NCBI GenBank assembly: GCA_035645145.1
Contig: DASQNC010000016.1
Span: 62,001-126,000 of the forward strand
DNA: 64,000 bases
Source: Azospirillaceae bacterium
GTDB lineage: Bacteria; Pseudomonadota; Alphaproteobacteria; Azospirillales; Azospirillaceae
Direction: 5' to 3'
Shown: positions 8,497 through 17,662 of the stretch, one piece after another
Position numbering within the stretch: position 1 is the first letter of the stretch
Layout of the letters: every line of letters starts with the position of its first letter
The notes under the pieces: model-generated
The model's database searches: none
What the model was told of the DNA's origin: nothing
The model's input: only the letters and a program-made list of their open reading frames with translations
Program-made: the position numbers and the translations under genes

Positions 8497-8709
8497 TTAG
8501 GAGGTCCGTCCGCCGCCGGGACGGCCCCGGACGGGGGATGGTTGGTCTGGCCCAGGGTCCGGGTTGGGAACCGTCGGGGTCGGCTCCCATGTCGGCGGCA
8601 CATCCGCCGGTGGGACCGGAACATATTCCGGGATTGGCCCCGGGCTCGGCGGATCCTGGCGCGGCGGTTCGCCAGGTGTGATGGGATCGGATTGCTGCTG
8701 TGGTGACAC
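8497..8709 (-). CDS. proline-rich small protein, 70 residues
   Basis: Not a recognised family. GTG 8709 is supported by GGAGG eight bases upstream. About one third of the residues are proline, with repeated PxP and PP units (PPRQDPPSPGP, YVPVPPADVPP), no hydrophobic helix and no cysteine. It is probably an extended, disordered chain that could serve as an SH3-like or EVH1-like ligand or a linker peptide. Such proline-rich ORFs can be compositional artefacts in GC-rich DNA; the good Shine-Dalgarno sequence is the main argument for translation. Confidence 0.48.
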   Translation of the reverse strand: MSPQQQSDPITPGEPPRQDPPSPGPIPEYVPVPPADVPPTWEPTPTVPNPDPGPDQPSPVRGRPGGGRTS

Positions 8710-9025
8710 GGGCGGCCTCCGTGGTCACGGGAATGCACATTCCATAGTGTCCCAACAGGTACGGCATCGCCGGGTTGCCTGGCGGCGGAAGAAACCCCCA
8801 CGCAACATGCAGGCCGCCGGCGCGTGGTGACGGGAGGTCCGCGATCAACTCAAGGCGCCGCCTGTTGTACCGGCCAATACGAAAGCTGGCGGTGCCGTGG
8901 CGGCGCAATCAAACGGCCCGGCCGTCTTATGCCCCCGGCGGACCGTCCCGGGCGATTGCCCGGAACGGGGGCCGATGCCGGACCGAGTGTCGGCAGGGGA
9001 CCGGGCAAAAGCGGGGACCCATCCC
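8710..9025. other. 316-bp intergenic region
   Basis: Divergent spacer between the proline-rich ORF (minus) and the phosphoribosyltransferase (plus). It holds a short perfect palindrome GGAATGCACATTCC (8730-8743) but no recognisable gene or RNA. An AT-richer patch around 8735-8765 is the likeliest promoter position for the minus-strand ORF. Confidence 0.35.
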
Positions 9026-9706
9026 ATGATCGGCCAAGTGTTCCATGATCGCACAGAGGCGGGCCGCCGACTTGCGGAGCGTCTTGCAGGTCTGGCCAGG
9101 GCGGCGCCGGTCGTACTCGCGCTGCCGCGGGGCGGTGTGCCTGTCGGCCGGGAAGTCGCCGACATGCTCGGCGCGCCGCTGGACCTTCTGCTCGTGCGCA
9201 AGGTCGGGGCGCCTTGCCACCCCGAACTCGCGATCGGCGCAGTGGCGGGTGGCACGGCCGAACCCGAGGTGTACCGCGACGAAGGGTTGGTTTCGCGCCT
9301 GGGGGTGCCCGATGTGTGGTTCGCCGCCGAGGCGGCCCGGGAGCTGGCCGAAATCGACCGAAGGCGCGCCGAGTATCTGCAGGGCCGTCCGCCCCTCGAC
9401 CTTTCCGGGCGGACGGTGATCGTGGTGGACGATGGGGTCGCCACGGGCGCGAGCATCCGGCTTGCACTCAGGGCCGCACGCCGACAGCGACCGGCCCGCC
9501 TCGTCATGGCCGTACCCGTTGCGGCGCCGTCCACGCTGGCCCGCCTGGCGGACGAGACGGACGAAATCGTGGCGGTCCTGACGCCCGAGGACTTCGCCGC
9601 CGTGGGCCAATTCTATATCGACTTCCACCAGTTGAACGATGCCGAGGTCAAGCGGCTGCTGCATGGTCCGTCCGTGCGGCAACGGCCCATTGGACGGGCC
9701 GGCTGA
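9026..9706 (+). CDS. phosphoribosyltransferase-family protein
   Basis: 226 residues from ATG 9026, with GGGGA nine bases upstream. It is a type I phosphoribosyltransferase fold: N-terminal VLALPRGGVPVGREVA (hood/loop region ~30-46), and the PRPP-binding signature VIVVDDGVATGAS (~130-142), followed by ARRQRPARLVMAVPVA. The length and the RGGVPVG motif fit the 'phosphoribosyltransferase' proteins frequently found near stress genes or fused to dienelactone hydrolase, whose substrate base is unknown. It is cytoplasmic. Nothing nearby identifies a pathway. Confidence 0.86.
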   Translation: MIGQVFHDRTEAGRRLAERLAGLARAAPVVLALPRGGVPVGREVADMLGAPLDLLLVRKVGAPCHPELAIGAVAGGTAEPEVYRDEGLVSRLGVPDVWFAAEAARELAEIDRRRAEYLQGRPPLDLSGRTVIVVDDGVATGASIRLALRAARRQRPARLVMAVPVAAPSTLARLADETDEIVAVLTPEDFAAVGQFYIDFHQLNDAEVKRLLHGPSVRQRPIGRAG

Positions 9707-9823
9707 GCGGAACCGACGGCCGGTACCGACGTTCAGGCGAACGGAAAAGCCGGTTCGCCTCGGAATCCGAGCGCAGGGCGGGCCGCCGCCTTCGGTTCGT
9801 CGCCCCCGGCCGATTCGCCGGTC

Positions 9824-10240
9824 CTAGGTGCGTCTGTTGCCGGGATCGGGGGGGCGCATGTCGCGTCCCGCATCGCCGCCAGGCTCCCCGTCGCCGCGGC
9901 CCGCCACGCCGCGCCCCTTGTCGGGTATGCCGGCTTGGCGCCCAAGCGGCCCGGGTTGATCCCCGACCGGCGCGGTGCCGCTCCCGTGCGGCATCTCGCC
10001 GGTGGCCGGCTGATGCTCGCTGCGGATGTCCCGCTGGAAGCCGATGTCATGCGGATTCGGCGGATCCGCGCTGACCACCGGTTGCGCACCTTGGGGGTCG
10101 GACGTCATCGGCTGAATGTCCTTGGCCCGGTCGAACGGCTGCGATTGGTGTCCTTCGAGAGGCCCGGGGTCGGTCCTGTCCCGCAGGACCGGATCATCGT
10201 CGGAGGATGCGGAGATGTTGCGGCGGGTATCGTCGGCCAT
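9824..10240 (-). CDS. hypothetical hydrophilic protein, 138 residues
   Basis: I do not recognise it. ATG 10240 is chosen for the AGGAGG located six bases upstream. The sequence is rich in Asp, Gly, Pro, Arg and Gln with no hydrophobic segment and is almost certainly disordered: it starts MADDTRRNISASSDDD and ends in Gly/Arg/Asp repeats (GRGVAGRGDGEPGGDAGRD). Its composition resembles stress-induced hydrophilic proteins, but no named motif is present. It lies downstream of the large hybrid kinase gene on the same strand, separated from it by a terminator-like hairpin. Confidence 0.55.
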   Translation of the reverse strand: MADDTRRNISASSDDDPVLRDRTDPGPLEGHQSQPFDRAKDIQPMTSDPQGAQPVVSADPPNPHDIGFQRDIRSEHQPATGEMPHGSGTAPVGDQPGPLGRQAGIPDKGRGVAGRGDGEPGGDAGRDMRPPDPGNRRT

Positions 10241-10334
10241 GACGGCCTCCTTCGGAGCCAGGTACGGCAACAACCGCTACGGACCGCCCGCATCCCGGTC
10301 GGGGAGTCGCCATGGCTTCTCCGCTGGAGAAAGC

Positions 10335-10362
10335 CCCGATCCGGCGGAACCGCCGGATCGGG
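10335..10362 (-). terminator. terminator of the 10.4-13.4 kb hybrid kinase gene
   Basis: Perfect 13-bp inverted repeat (CCCGATCCGGCGG / CCGCCGGATCGGG, 2-bp centre) 6 bp beyond the kinase stop. On the minus strand it is followed by GCTTTCTCC, a weak T-rich tail typical of intrinsic terminators in GC-rich genomes. Confidence 0.6.
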
Positions 10363-10368
10363 ATTCGC

Positions 10369-13362
10369 CTAGGAGGGCACGAAGGCGAAATCCTGTTTGC
10401 CCGTCCCACCGTGTGCGCGCTTCCTTCCGTACCGGCTGGCGGCGGCCAGGAGATCCGACGCCAGATACGGCTTGGCCAGATACCCGTCCATGCCCGCGGC
10501 CTGGCACCGTGCGACCACGTCGGCCACCGCGTTGGCGGTCAGGGCGACGATGGGAACTTGCGATGCGTCCCCTGGCAAGGCGCGGATCGCGCGGGCCGCC
10601 TCGACGCCATCCATGACGGGCATCTGCAGATCCATGAACACCAGATCATAACCGCCCCCCTGGGCGGCGTTCACCGCCGCAGCCCCGTCTGCGGCGATCG
10701 CGACCGAGTGCCCCGCTTTGCGCAGGATGGCGGTTGCGAGTGTCCGGTTCTCGGGATTGTCCTCCGCGAGCAGCACGCGCAGACCGAGGGCGCGGGACGC
10801 CACATGCGGGACGGAGATTTCCGCCACGGCGGTCGTCGAGAGCGGCAACTCGAACCAGAACGTCGAGCCCACGCCCGGCTCGCTTTCGACACCGATCGCC
10901 CCGCCCATGGCTTCGACCAGCCGGCGGCAGATCGCCAGTCCCAGTCCCGTCCCGCCGAACCGGCGTGTGGTGGTCCGGTCCGCCTGGCTGAAGCTCTTGA
11001 AAAGGCGCGCCTTGACCTCCGCGGAAATGCCGATGCCGGTATCCACGACCTCGACCCGAAGCCGGTCCGGCGCACCCGCGGCGCGCGCCGCATGCACGCG
11101 GACACCCCCGGTCTCGGTGAACTTGACGGCGTTGACCAGCAGGTTCAGCAGCACTTGGCGCAACCTGACCGGGTCCCCGTCCACACGTTCGGGCAGATCG
11201 TCCGCGATCTCCACCGCCACGCCCAACCCCTTGGCATCGGCGTCCCGACCGGCCAGGGCCACGCATCCCTCGATCAGGCTGCACAGATGCACGGGAACAA
11301 TCTCGAGTTCCAGCTTGCCCGCCTCGATCTTCGAGAAGTCCAGCACATCGTTGACGATCGCCAGGAGGGAATGGCCGGCATCCCTCAGCATCACCAGATA
11401 GCTTTCGCGCTCCTCCTCGGTCAGGCCACCGGACAGCAGCAGGTCCGAAAACCCGATGATGCCGTTGAGCGGCGTCCGCAACTCATGGCTCATCGTGGCC
11501 AGGAATTCCGACTTCGCCCGTGCCGCGGCTTCCGCCTGCACCCGCGCTTCGCGGAGTTCGGCCTCCTCGGCCGCGCGCATTGTGACGTCACGGCTCACGG
11601 CCACGATTTTGGGCGCTTGGCCGTCACCGATATACCGGCCAATGGTCTCCAGCATCGTGTAGCCGCCATCCGCCCGGCGCATGCGGAACCGCAGGACAAC
11701 CGTGATTTCGGGGGATGTGATGACTTGGCCGAGCGCCTCGGCCAACTTCTCCACGTCTTCGGGATGCACGAAGTGGAAAGGCGACATCCCCACCATGTCC
11801 TCGGGCTTGTGCCCCAGGATCCGCTCGCAAGAGGGCGACATGTAGAGACAAGTCCCGTCCTGCGTATGCAAGGCGATCATGTCGTTCACATTGTCCGCCA
11901 GCAGCCGGTACAACGCCTCCCGTTCCGTCAGGATCTGCTCGCGGCGGTTCCGCTCGGTCACCTCGCGGCTCATCCCGACGACCCGGGTCGGACCATCCGT
12001 CCCCATGATGGGGGCCTGTACGATTTCCCAATCCCGTTGCGTGCCGGTCCAGGTGCTGGACGTTTCGAAGCGCAAAGGACCACCCGCCTCCAGGCAGGCA
12101 AGGAAACGCGCGCGCGTGTTGCGGGCGACCTCCAGCGGCATCAAAGCGCCAAGGCTCCGCCCGGCAATGGTCTCCGGGGTGCCGCCAAGGTAGGCCGCCC
12201 CTGCCGAGTTCACCATTTCCAGAATGGGGAACCCGTCCCGGCCCAACTGCATCACGTACAGGTGGTCGGGTACGCTTTCGAAGACGGTGCGCAGCAATGT
12301 TTCCCGGTCCGCCACGGCCTGGACCGCACGTGCGCGCCTGCGCACCTCGACCGCCAGCCATGCGGCCAGCAGGGCCCCGATCAGCGTCGTGGCAACCGCG
12401 GCCGAAACGGTCCGGAAAGCCAGTGATCGCCACGGCGCAAGGATCTCGTCCTTGGGACGCACAACGGTCGCGACCAGGGGAAAACGGCGCACGGCCTTGT
12501 AGCCGAACACCAGTTCACCCCCGTTGGCAACGGCCGGGGACCAATAGGCGCCCTCCGGTGCCCGCTTCAGCTCCGAGAAAAGCCGCGCATCCGGAAACGC
12601 TTGGCCGAGCCCCCGCGAGTCCGCGGGGCCGTTGACCGAACGCGCCCGTACGATCTGGTCGAGGCCGATCAGCGTCACCACGCCGCCGGAACCGAGATCC
12701 AACGACCGGTAGGACGCGGCGAGACGGAATGGGTTGACCAGGACCAGGGCAACGCCACCGAACGAACCGTCCGGCGCGTTCATCCGCCGCGAAATGGGGA
12801 TCGACCACCGGCCGGACGGGCGTACAACGATGGGAGGGCCGACATACACCTCGCCGGTATCGCGCTCCAGGTGGACGCGGACGTGCGCACGGTCCAGATG
12901 GTTCGGCCGAACCACCCCGACGTCGAGATTGGATGCCGAAAGGAACCCATCGGCCCCGACGATCGCGACCTCGGTCGCGACGTCGCCGAGCGGCAAGGGA
13001 TGGCGGCGCAACGTCCGTACGAGGTCGAACGCCTCCCCTTCCTCTTCGACATCGGCCTTGACCGCGTTCAAAAAGAGTTCGGTGGCAGCAAGAACCCAGT
13101 CCGTCTGTTCCGAGAAGCCGGCCGCGAGATTCGCCACGTCGCGCTCCGCAGCGGCGAGCATGGCATCCCGCTCTATCTTCAGGAACGCGGCAACGCCGAA
13201 CCAGAGGGCAATGGCAACGGCAGCCGCGCTCAGAAGCACGATCCGCTGGCCTTTGAGGACAGACACGGCTTGAAGCACCCGTTGCCCAGTGTTGACGATG
13301 ACCCGGCGCAATCTTATGCGCGAACGCCTTAACGATTTATCAAGCAGGCGCTGCCTTCCCAC
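10369..13362 (-). CDS. membrane hybrid histidine kinase, periplasmic sensor, two PAS and receiver
   Basis: 997 residues from GTG 13362 (no better start upstream of the first helix). Layout: basic N-terminus, TM1 (~41-61), a periplasmic PDC/dCache-like sensor (~62-320, with RWSIPISRRMNAPDGSFGGVA typical of PDC sensors), TM2 (~327-348), two PAS domains (~365-480, ~490-610), HisKA with SHELRTPLNGIIGF (phospho-His 626), HATPase (NLLVNAVKFT, DTGIGIS, GTGLGLAICRRL) and a receiver (LLAEDNPENR, Asp 911 in VFMDLQMPVMDG, Lys in YLAKPY). It should sense a small periplasmic ligand. No partner regulator or Hpt gene is adjacent, so output is through an unlinked protein. Confidence 0.92.
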   Translation of the reverse strand: MGRQRLLDKSLRRSRIRLRRVIVNTGQRVLQAVSVLKGQRIVLLSAAAVAIALWFGVAAFLKIERDAMLAAAERDVANLAAGFSEQTDWVLAATELFLNAVKADVEEEGEAFDLVRTLRRHPLPLGDVATEVAIVGADGFLSASNLDVGVVRPNHLDRAHVRVHLERDTGEVYVGPPIVVRPSGRWSIPISRRMNAPDGSFGGVALVLVNPFRLAASYRSLDLGSGGVVTLIGLDQIVRARSVNGPADSRGLGQAFPDARLFSELKRAPEGAYWSPAVANGGELVFGYKAVRRFPLVATVVRPKDEILAPWRSLAFRTVSAAVATTLIGALLAAWLAVEVRRRARAVQAVADRETLLRTVFESVPDHLYVMQLGRDGFPILEMVNSAGAAYLGGTPETIAGRSLGALMPLEVARNTRARFLACLEAGGPLRFETSSTWTGTQRDWEIVQAPIMGTDGPTRVVGMSREVTERNRREQILTEREALYRLLADNVNDMIALHTQDGTCLYMSPSCERILGHKPEDMVGMSPFHFVHPEDVEKLAEALGQVITSPEITVVLRFRMRRADGGYTMLETIGRYIGDGQAPKIVAVSRDVTMRAAEEAELREARVQAEAAARAKSEFLATMSHELRTPLNGIIGFSDLLLSGGLTEEERESYLVMLRDAGHSLLAIVNDVLDFSKIEAGKLELEIVPVHLCSLIEGCVALAGRDADAKGLGVAVEIADDLPERVDGDPVRLRQVLLNLLVNAVKFTETGGVRVHAARAAGAPDRLRVEVVDTGIGISAEVKARLFKSFSQADRTTTRRFGGTGLGLAICRRLVEAMGGAIGVESEPGVGSTFWFELPLSTTAVAEISVPHVASRALGLRVLLAEDNPENRTLATAILRKAGHSVAIAADGAAAVNAAQGGGYDLVFMDLQMPVMDGVEAARAIRALPGDASQVPIVALTANAVADVVARCQAAGMDGYLAKPYLASDLLAAASRYGRKRAHGGTGKQDFAFVPS

Positions 13363-13562
13363 TCATCCAGCCAACCGTAACGTGCACAGTGTGTTTCAAG
13401 GCCCTTACCGACAGAGCACTACCGGGGAACGCGGTGTCACGGCGGTCCTGCGGCACACAACCTTCAACCAGCAGGCATTAAGGTTTTATGGACATCCATA
13501 TGCACAAACCTTATTGACCAATTACGGTCCATTGTTCGGATCGGGAGGAATACGGACGGGGC

Positions 13563-15317
13563 ATGTTCGCATTTGTGCCAACCGAACCTCGACCTGGCAC
13601 GCCACCCCCTTCGCCCACAGGATTCCCCCGCATCCTGCCCCGGTGGATGACAGCCCATGTCTTGGCCTGGGCACGCGTGTGCTCGACGCCGCGGATTCGA
13701 GTCCGCCTCCTCCTTCTGGGATTGCTGATCCTGGGCACCGCGGGCGCGGCGGTGGGCACCTACCTCGTCGGCCTGGGCCAACTCGACCAAACGACAGCGG
13801 CATTGGAAAGGCTGCGCAGCCTCGATGAGGCCGTCGATGAACTCGCGCACGAGGTCAACGAAATCCGGCACGCCCAGCACCACTTCATGGTGTGGTTCGA
13901 CCCCATCGACGCCGGCCGTTATCACCGGGCGCGGGAAGAGGCCGGAAGACTTCTGGATCGTATCGTGACCGAACTCGGATCGTCCGGCGGCGTGGCGGTG
14001 ACCAAGCGCCTGCGCACGAACATCGAGCGGCACGCGCAAGGCTTCAATCGGTTCGTCGATCTCGTCGCAACGCGGGGCAGCAAGGAAGACGAGGGGTTGC
14101 AGGGGGCGTTCCGCCATGCCGCCCACCTCGTCGAAGCACGGCTTTCCGCGATGAACGATGCCGACCGGCTCACCATCGCGCTGCTCATGATGCGGCGTCA
14201 CGAGAAGGATTTCATGCTCCGAAGGGACGAGGCCCACCTGGAGCGTTTCCAGGAGCGCCGGAATGAAATCCTGGCCATGCTGCCATCAACGGGACTTGAT
14301 GCGGCCGAAGCCCGGACCATCGCAACCCACATGGACTCGTACGCCGCTGCGTTCGAAGCGTTTGCAGCCGTGGAGAAACACCGGGTGTTGCTCGGCGCGG
14401 AAATCGCCAAGCTGGCCGACGAGATCGAGGCCGATTTGCGGGTCCTCGACAGTGTCCAGACGACCCGCTTCGAGGCGGCCGAACAGGCCTATGCCAAAGG
14501 CCGCGGGGATATCCGGCGCGCAATCCTCATTGCCATCCTTCTGGTCCTGGCGGTCTCGGCGGCATTGGGCACAGCCATCGCCTGGGGCCTTGCACAGCTC
14601 GTCCGGGAAGCCCAGGAGACGAACCAAGCCAAAAGCCGCTTCCTGGCAGTGGTCACCCACGAGTTGCGAACCCCCCTCAATGTGGTCGTCGGCTTTGCCG
14701 AAATGATCGAGGAAGAGGCATCCGGCCCACTGGGCACCCCCGAATACCGGGACTGGGCCAAGGAGATCCGGGCGGGCGGACAGCGTCTCCTGGCCATGGT
14801 GAACGACGCGCTGGAGTTCGCCCAGCTGGACGCAGGCATGGCGAATGCCGCATGCGAACAGGTGGATGTCGGTATGGTCATCAAGGCCAGTCTGCGCAAC
14901 CTCGGCGGGCGCGCCCTGGAAAGGGCGCAGACCCTGGAGGGGGAGGACGGGATCGAGCCCGGTCTCCTGGTTCAGGCGGATGAACGCATGCTCCGACGGC
15001 TGCTGACCTGCCTGCTGGACAATGCCGTCAAGTTCACCCCCCAAGGAGGCACGGTGCGGGTCGGCGCGGTACGCCTGCCCGGCGGCAAGGTGGAGGTGAC
15101 GGTCCGGGACAACGGGGTCGGTATCGCACCCGAACTCCTGGACCGGGTCGTTGAGCCTCTCTTCCAGGCCGACGGCGCCCTCGCACGGGGGTACGAAGGC
15201 TCCGGCCTCGGCTTGGCAATCGCCCAGCGCCTGGTGGCCCTGCAAAAGGGAAGCATGACGATCGAAAGCGAGCCCGGCGTCGGCACCACGGTCAAGGTCC
15301 GGCTGCCGACGGCATAA
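13563..15317 (+). CDS. membrane sensor histidine kinase with HBM-like helical sensor
   Basis: 584 residues. ATG 13563 follows a GGAGGA; ATG 13647 is an alternative giving a shorter cytoplasmic tail. TM1 (~46-68) and TM2 (~320-342) bracket a long all-helical periplasmic region containing LMMRRHEKDFMLRRDE (~218-233), the hallmark of helical bimodular (HBM) sensors of chemoreceptors. The kinase core follows directly: THELRTPLNVVVGFAEM (phospho-His 366), N box LLDNAVKFTPQGG, DNGVGIAPE and GSGLGLAIAQRL. There is no HAMP and no receiver. HBM proteins studied bind organic acids such as TCA intermediates or acetate; that ligand class is an inference. It is divergent from the hybrid kinase ending at 13362, with ~200 bp between them. 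Confidence 0.9.
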   Translation: MFAFVPTEPRPGTPPPSPTGFPRILPRWMTAHVLAWARVCSTPRIRVRLLLLGLLILGTAGAAVGTYLVGLGQLDQTTAALERLRSLDEAVDELAHEVNEIRHAQHHFMVWFDPIDAGRYHRAREEAGRLLDRIVTELGSSGGVAVTKRLRTNIERHAQGFNRFVDLVATRGSKEDEGLQGAFRHAAHLVEARLSAMNDADRLTIALLMMRRHEKDFMLRRDEAHLERFQERRNEILAMLPSTGLDAAEARTIATHMDSYAAAFEAFAAVEKHRVLLGAEIAKLADEIEADLRVLDSVQTTRFEAAEQAYAKGRGDIRRAILIAILLVLAVSAALGTAIAWGLAQLVREAQETNQAKSRFLAVVTHELRTPLNVVVGFAEMIEEEASGPLGTPEYRDWAKEIRAGGQRLLAMVNDALEFAQLDAGMANAACEQVDVGMVIKASLRNLGGRALERAQTLEGEDGIEPGLLVQADERMLRRLLTCLLDNAVKFTPQGGTVRVGAVRLPGGKVEVTVRDNGVGIAPELLDRVVEPLFQADGALARGYEGSGLGLAIAQRLVALQKGSMTIESEPGVGTTVKVRLPTA

Positions 15318-15563
15318 CCATCGCGGATGGGCGGCCACGCGGGGACCTGAGGCACGGGGCTCGGCCATGGCCCGGACCGCTGCCACCATTCGGCGCGGAA
15401 CGCCTCGACACGGGCTTTCGGCCCTTGATGGAGGTACGGAGTGGCGCTTCAGCCCCTGACCTTGCCGTCACCCCAAGGAGGAGCGAATCACACGGTCACG
15501 CGGCCGGGCTTCCCCCAGCAGCTCCAGCAAACCCGAAGCTGTCCTAGGTGATCGCCAAAACGA

Positions 15564-15599
15564 CCAAGGGGCCGGACCCGTTCAGGTCCGACCCCTTGG
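15564..15599 (-). terminator. intrinsic terminator of the tRNA-Arg gene
   Basis: 15-bp stem with one mismatch (CCAAGGGGTCGGACC / GGTCCGGCCCCTTGG read on the minus strand) and a 6-base loop, followed by TCGTTTTGG. It begins 7 bases after the tRNA CCA end, on the same strand. Confidence 0.78.
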
Positions 15600-15605
15600 A
15601 GAAAC

Positions 15606-15682
15606 TGGCGCGCCCGAGAAGATTCGAACTCCTAACCCTCAGATCCGTAGTCTGATGCTCTATCCAGTTGAGCTACGGGCGC
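15606..15682 (-). tRNA. tRNA-Arg, anticodon ACG
   Basis: 77-nt cloverleaf including encoded CCA. Acceptor GCGCCCG pairs with CGGGCGC. The D arm is AGCTCAACTGGATAGAGC, the anticodon stem TCAGA/TCTGA encloses loop CTACGGA (anticodon ACG, G at 37), and the T arm holds GTTCGAATC. ACG (A34 modified to inosine) reads CGU, CGC and CGA arginine codons. Confidence 0.96.
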
Positions 15683-15763
15683 TTTCGATCAGCGGCGAGC
15701 GAAGCTCACCGCGTCGAGGCCGGGAACTTAGCCAACCGCTCCGGCCATTGCAAGCCCCAAAAT

Positions 15764-16744
15764 TCATCTTTTTAGCGCGGCGACGATGGCGCCGATGTTG
15801 TGCCGCAGCATCGCCGCATGGGACGGGGCCGGACCTCCGGGCCCGGACAGGGCATCGGAGTAAAGCCGGCCGCCCACCACGGCCCCGGACTCCGCGGCGA
15901 TCCGTTCGATCACCCGGGGATTGGACACGTTCTCCACGAACACCGCGCGGATGCCGTCCTGCCGCACCTGCCGGATCAGCGCGGCCACCTGCTGGGCGGT
16001 GGGCTCGGCATCCGTGGACAGGCCCTGCGCGGGGACGAAGGCGATGCCGAACCGGTCGCCCAGATAGCCGAAGCTGTCATGGGACGTCACGACCCGGCGC
16101 CGATCCGGCGGAACGGCGGCCAATTGCTCGTGCCCCCAGGTCTCGATCCGGGCCAATTCCTGGGCATAGGCGTCGGCGTTGGCCCGGAACCGGTCGGCGC
16201 GCGCCGGGGCGATCTTGGCAAGGCCGTCCGCGATGTTGCGGACCATCGCCTGCGCCCGCAGCGGGTCCTGCCAAATGTGGGGATCCGCGGAGGCGGGGGA
16301 ATGGGCATGACCATGGGAGTGGCCGGACTTCGCCTTTGCCGGACCGTGCCCCGGCCCATGCGCCGCGTCCTTGCCCATTCCGAGGGTCGGCACGCCCTCG
16401 CTGGCGGTGACCACCGGCCCCTTGTAGTTGGCCGAGCGGATCAAGCGGGTCATCCACCCCTCGAATCCATGGCCATTCACGACCACGAGCTGGGCCTGCG
16501 ACACCGCGCGGGCGTGGGCCGGCGACGGTTGGAACACGTGGGCGTCGGCGTCGGGGCCGATGAGGGGGGCGACCTCCACGGCATCGCCGCCGACCACCCG
16601 GACCATATCCGCCAGCACGCTGAAGGACGCCACCACGCGGACCTTGCCCGCAGAGGCTTCCTGTGCCGCCGCGGGCAAGGCGCCCAGGATGGGGACGGCC
16701 AGCAGGGCAGCGGCAAAGCCCAGCAGCCGGCGGCGTGCGGTCAT
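15764..16744 (-). CDS. znuA: zinc ABC transporter substrate-binding protein
   Basis: 326 residues; ATG 16744 has AAGGA seven bases upstream. A signal peptide (RRR then LLGFAAALLAVPILGALPAAAQ) directs it to the periplasm. It is a cluster A-I metal-binding protein: ligand His in DAHVFQPSP, a His-rich loop (~128-152, with HGPGHGP and SGHSHGHAHS) characteristic of zinc rather than manganese binders, His in DPHIWQDP, His in TSHDSFGY, and an acidic ligand in STDAEPT. It captures Zn(II) and delivers it to ZnuB. It is the last gene of the znuC-znuB-znuA operon, 19 bp after znuB. Confidence 0.92.
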   Translation of the reverse strand: MTARRRLLGFAAALLAVPILGALPAAAQEASAGKVRVVASFSVLADMVRVVGGDAVEVAPLIGPDADAHVFQPSPAHARAVSQAQLVVVNGHGFEGWMTRLIRSANYKGPVVTASEGVPTLGMGKDAAHGPGHGPAKAKSGHSHGHAHSPASADPHIWQDPLRAQAMVRNIADGLAKIAPARADRFRANADAYAQELARIETWGHEQLAAVPPDRRRVVTSHDSFGYLGDRFGIAFVPAQGLSTDAEPTAQQVAALIRQVRQDGIRAVFVENVSNPRVIERIAAESGAVVGGRLYSDALSGPGGPAPSHAAMLRHNIGAIVAALKR

Positions 16745-16763
16745 CCGTCGATCCTTTCCGAAT

Positions 16764-17636
16764 TCAAGCCGAGAGATGGCGCGTCCGGCGCGGCAGACGG
16801 GCCAGGCCGCCCTGCGTGCCGAACAGGAGCGAGACGATGTAGGCCGCCCCGGCGGCCAGGATGATCGCCGGCCCGGACGCCACATCGAGGTGGAACGAGA
16901 CAACCAGACCCGCATAACCGGCAGCGGCGGCTATGCCCACGGCGACGGCGACCAGAGGTCCCACCTCCCGCGCCCAGAACCGCGCGGTGGCCGCGGGCAG
17001 CATCATCAGGCCCACCGCCATCAACGTGCCCAGCGCTTGGAAACCCGCCACCAGGTTCAGGACCACCAGCATCATGAAGGCCAGATGGTAGACCCCGCCG
17101 CGGCCGCCGACCGCCCGCAGGAAGCCCGGATCGAAGCTTTCCAGCACCAGCGGCCGGTAGATCAGCGCCAGGACGAACAGGGTCACCGTCGTAATGGAGG
17201 CGACCAGCAGCAGTGCCGGATCGTCCACCGCCAACACCGTGCCGAACAGCACGTGCATCAAGTCGACGTTGGAGCCGCGGGACGAAATCATGAAGACGCC
17301 GGCCGCCAGCGAGATCAGGTAGAAGGCCGCGAAACTCGCGTCCTCCTTCAAGGCCGTCCGGCGGGAAACCAGTCCGGCCAACAGCGCCACCGCCATTCCG
17401 GCCGCGAACCCGCCCACGCTCATCGCCGGCAGCGACAAGCCCGACACCAGGAACCCGAAGGCCGCCCCCGGCAGGATGGCGTGGCTCATGCTGTCGCCGA
17501 CCAGACTCATCCGCCGCAGCACCAGCAGGACGCCGACCGGGCCGCAGCCCAGGGCAAGCGCGAACGTCGCCACCAGCGCGCGGCGCATGAACGCGAAATC
17601 GGCGAAGGGCGCCAACAGGAGATCGTAAGCGGTCAC
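16764..17636 (-). CDS. znuB: zinc ABC transporter permease
   Basis: 290 residues, ABC-3 family inner-membrane permease with about eight hydrophobic helices. The family block near the N-terminus (LRRMSLVGDSMSHAILPGAAFGF) couples to the ATPase; the second signature is GLMMLPAATARFW. The gene lies 26 bp after znuC and 19 bp before znuA, so it is translated from the same zinc-controlled message. It forms the homodimeric channel for Zn(II) delivered by ZnuA. Confidence 0.92.
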   Translation of the reverse strand: MTAYDLLLAPFADFAFMRRALVATFALALGCGPVGVLLVLRRMSLVGDSMSHAILPGAAFGFLVSGLSLPAMSVGGFAAGMAVALLAGLVSRRTALKEDASFAAFYLISLAAGVFMISSRGSNVDLMHVLFGTVLAVDDPALLLVASITTVTLFVLALIYRPLVLESFDPGFLRAVGGRGGVYHLAFMMLVVLNLVAGFQALGTLMAVGLMMLPAATARFWAREVGPLVAVAVGIAAAAGYAGLVVSFHLDVASGPAIILAAGAAYIVSLLFGTQGGLARLPRRTRHLSA

Positions 17637-17662
17637 GTTGCAGCCTTATCGCAGCCCCGGCA

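Noticed and set aside
8730-8743. GGAATGCACATTCC as a second Zur site
   Set aside because: The outer arms are the same as in the znu site but the spacing is 2 bp instead of 11, and the neighbouring genes have no zinc link. Probably chance.
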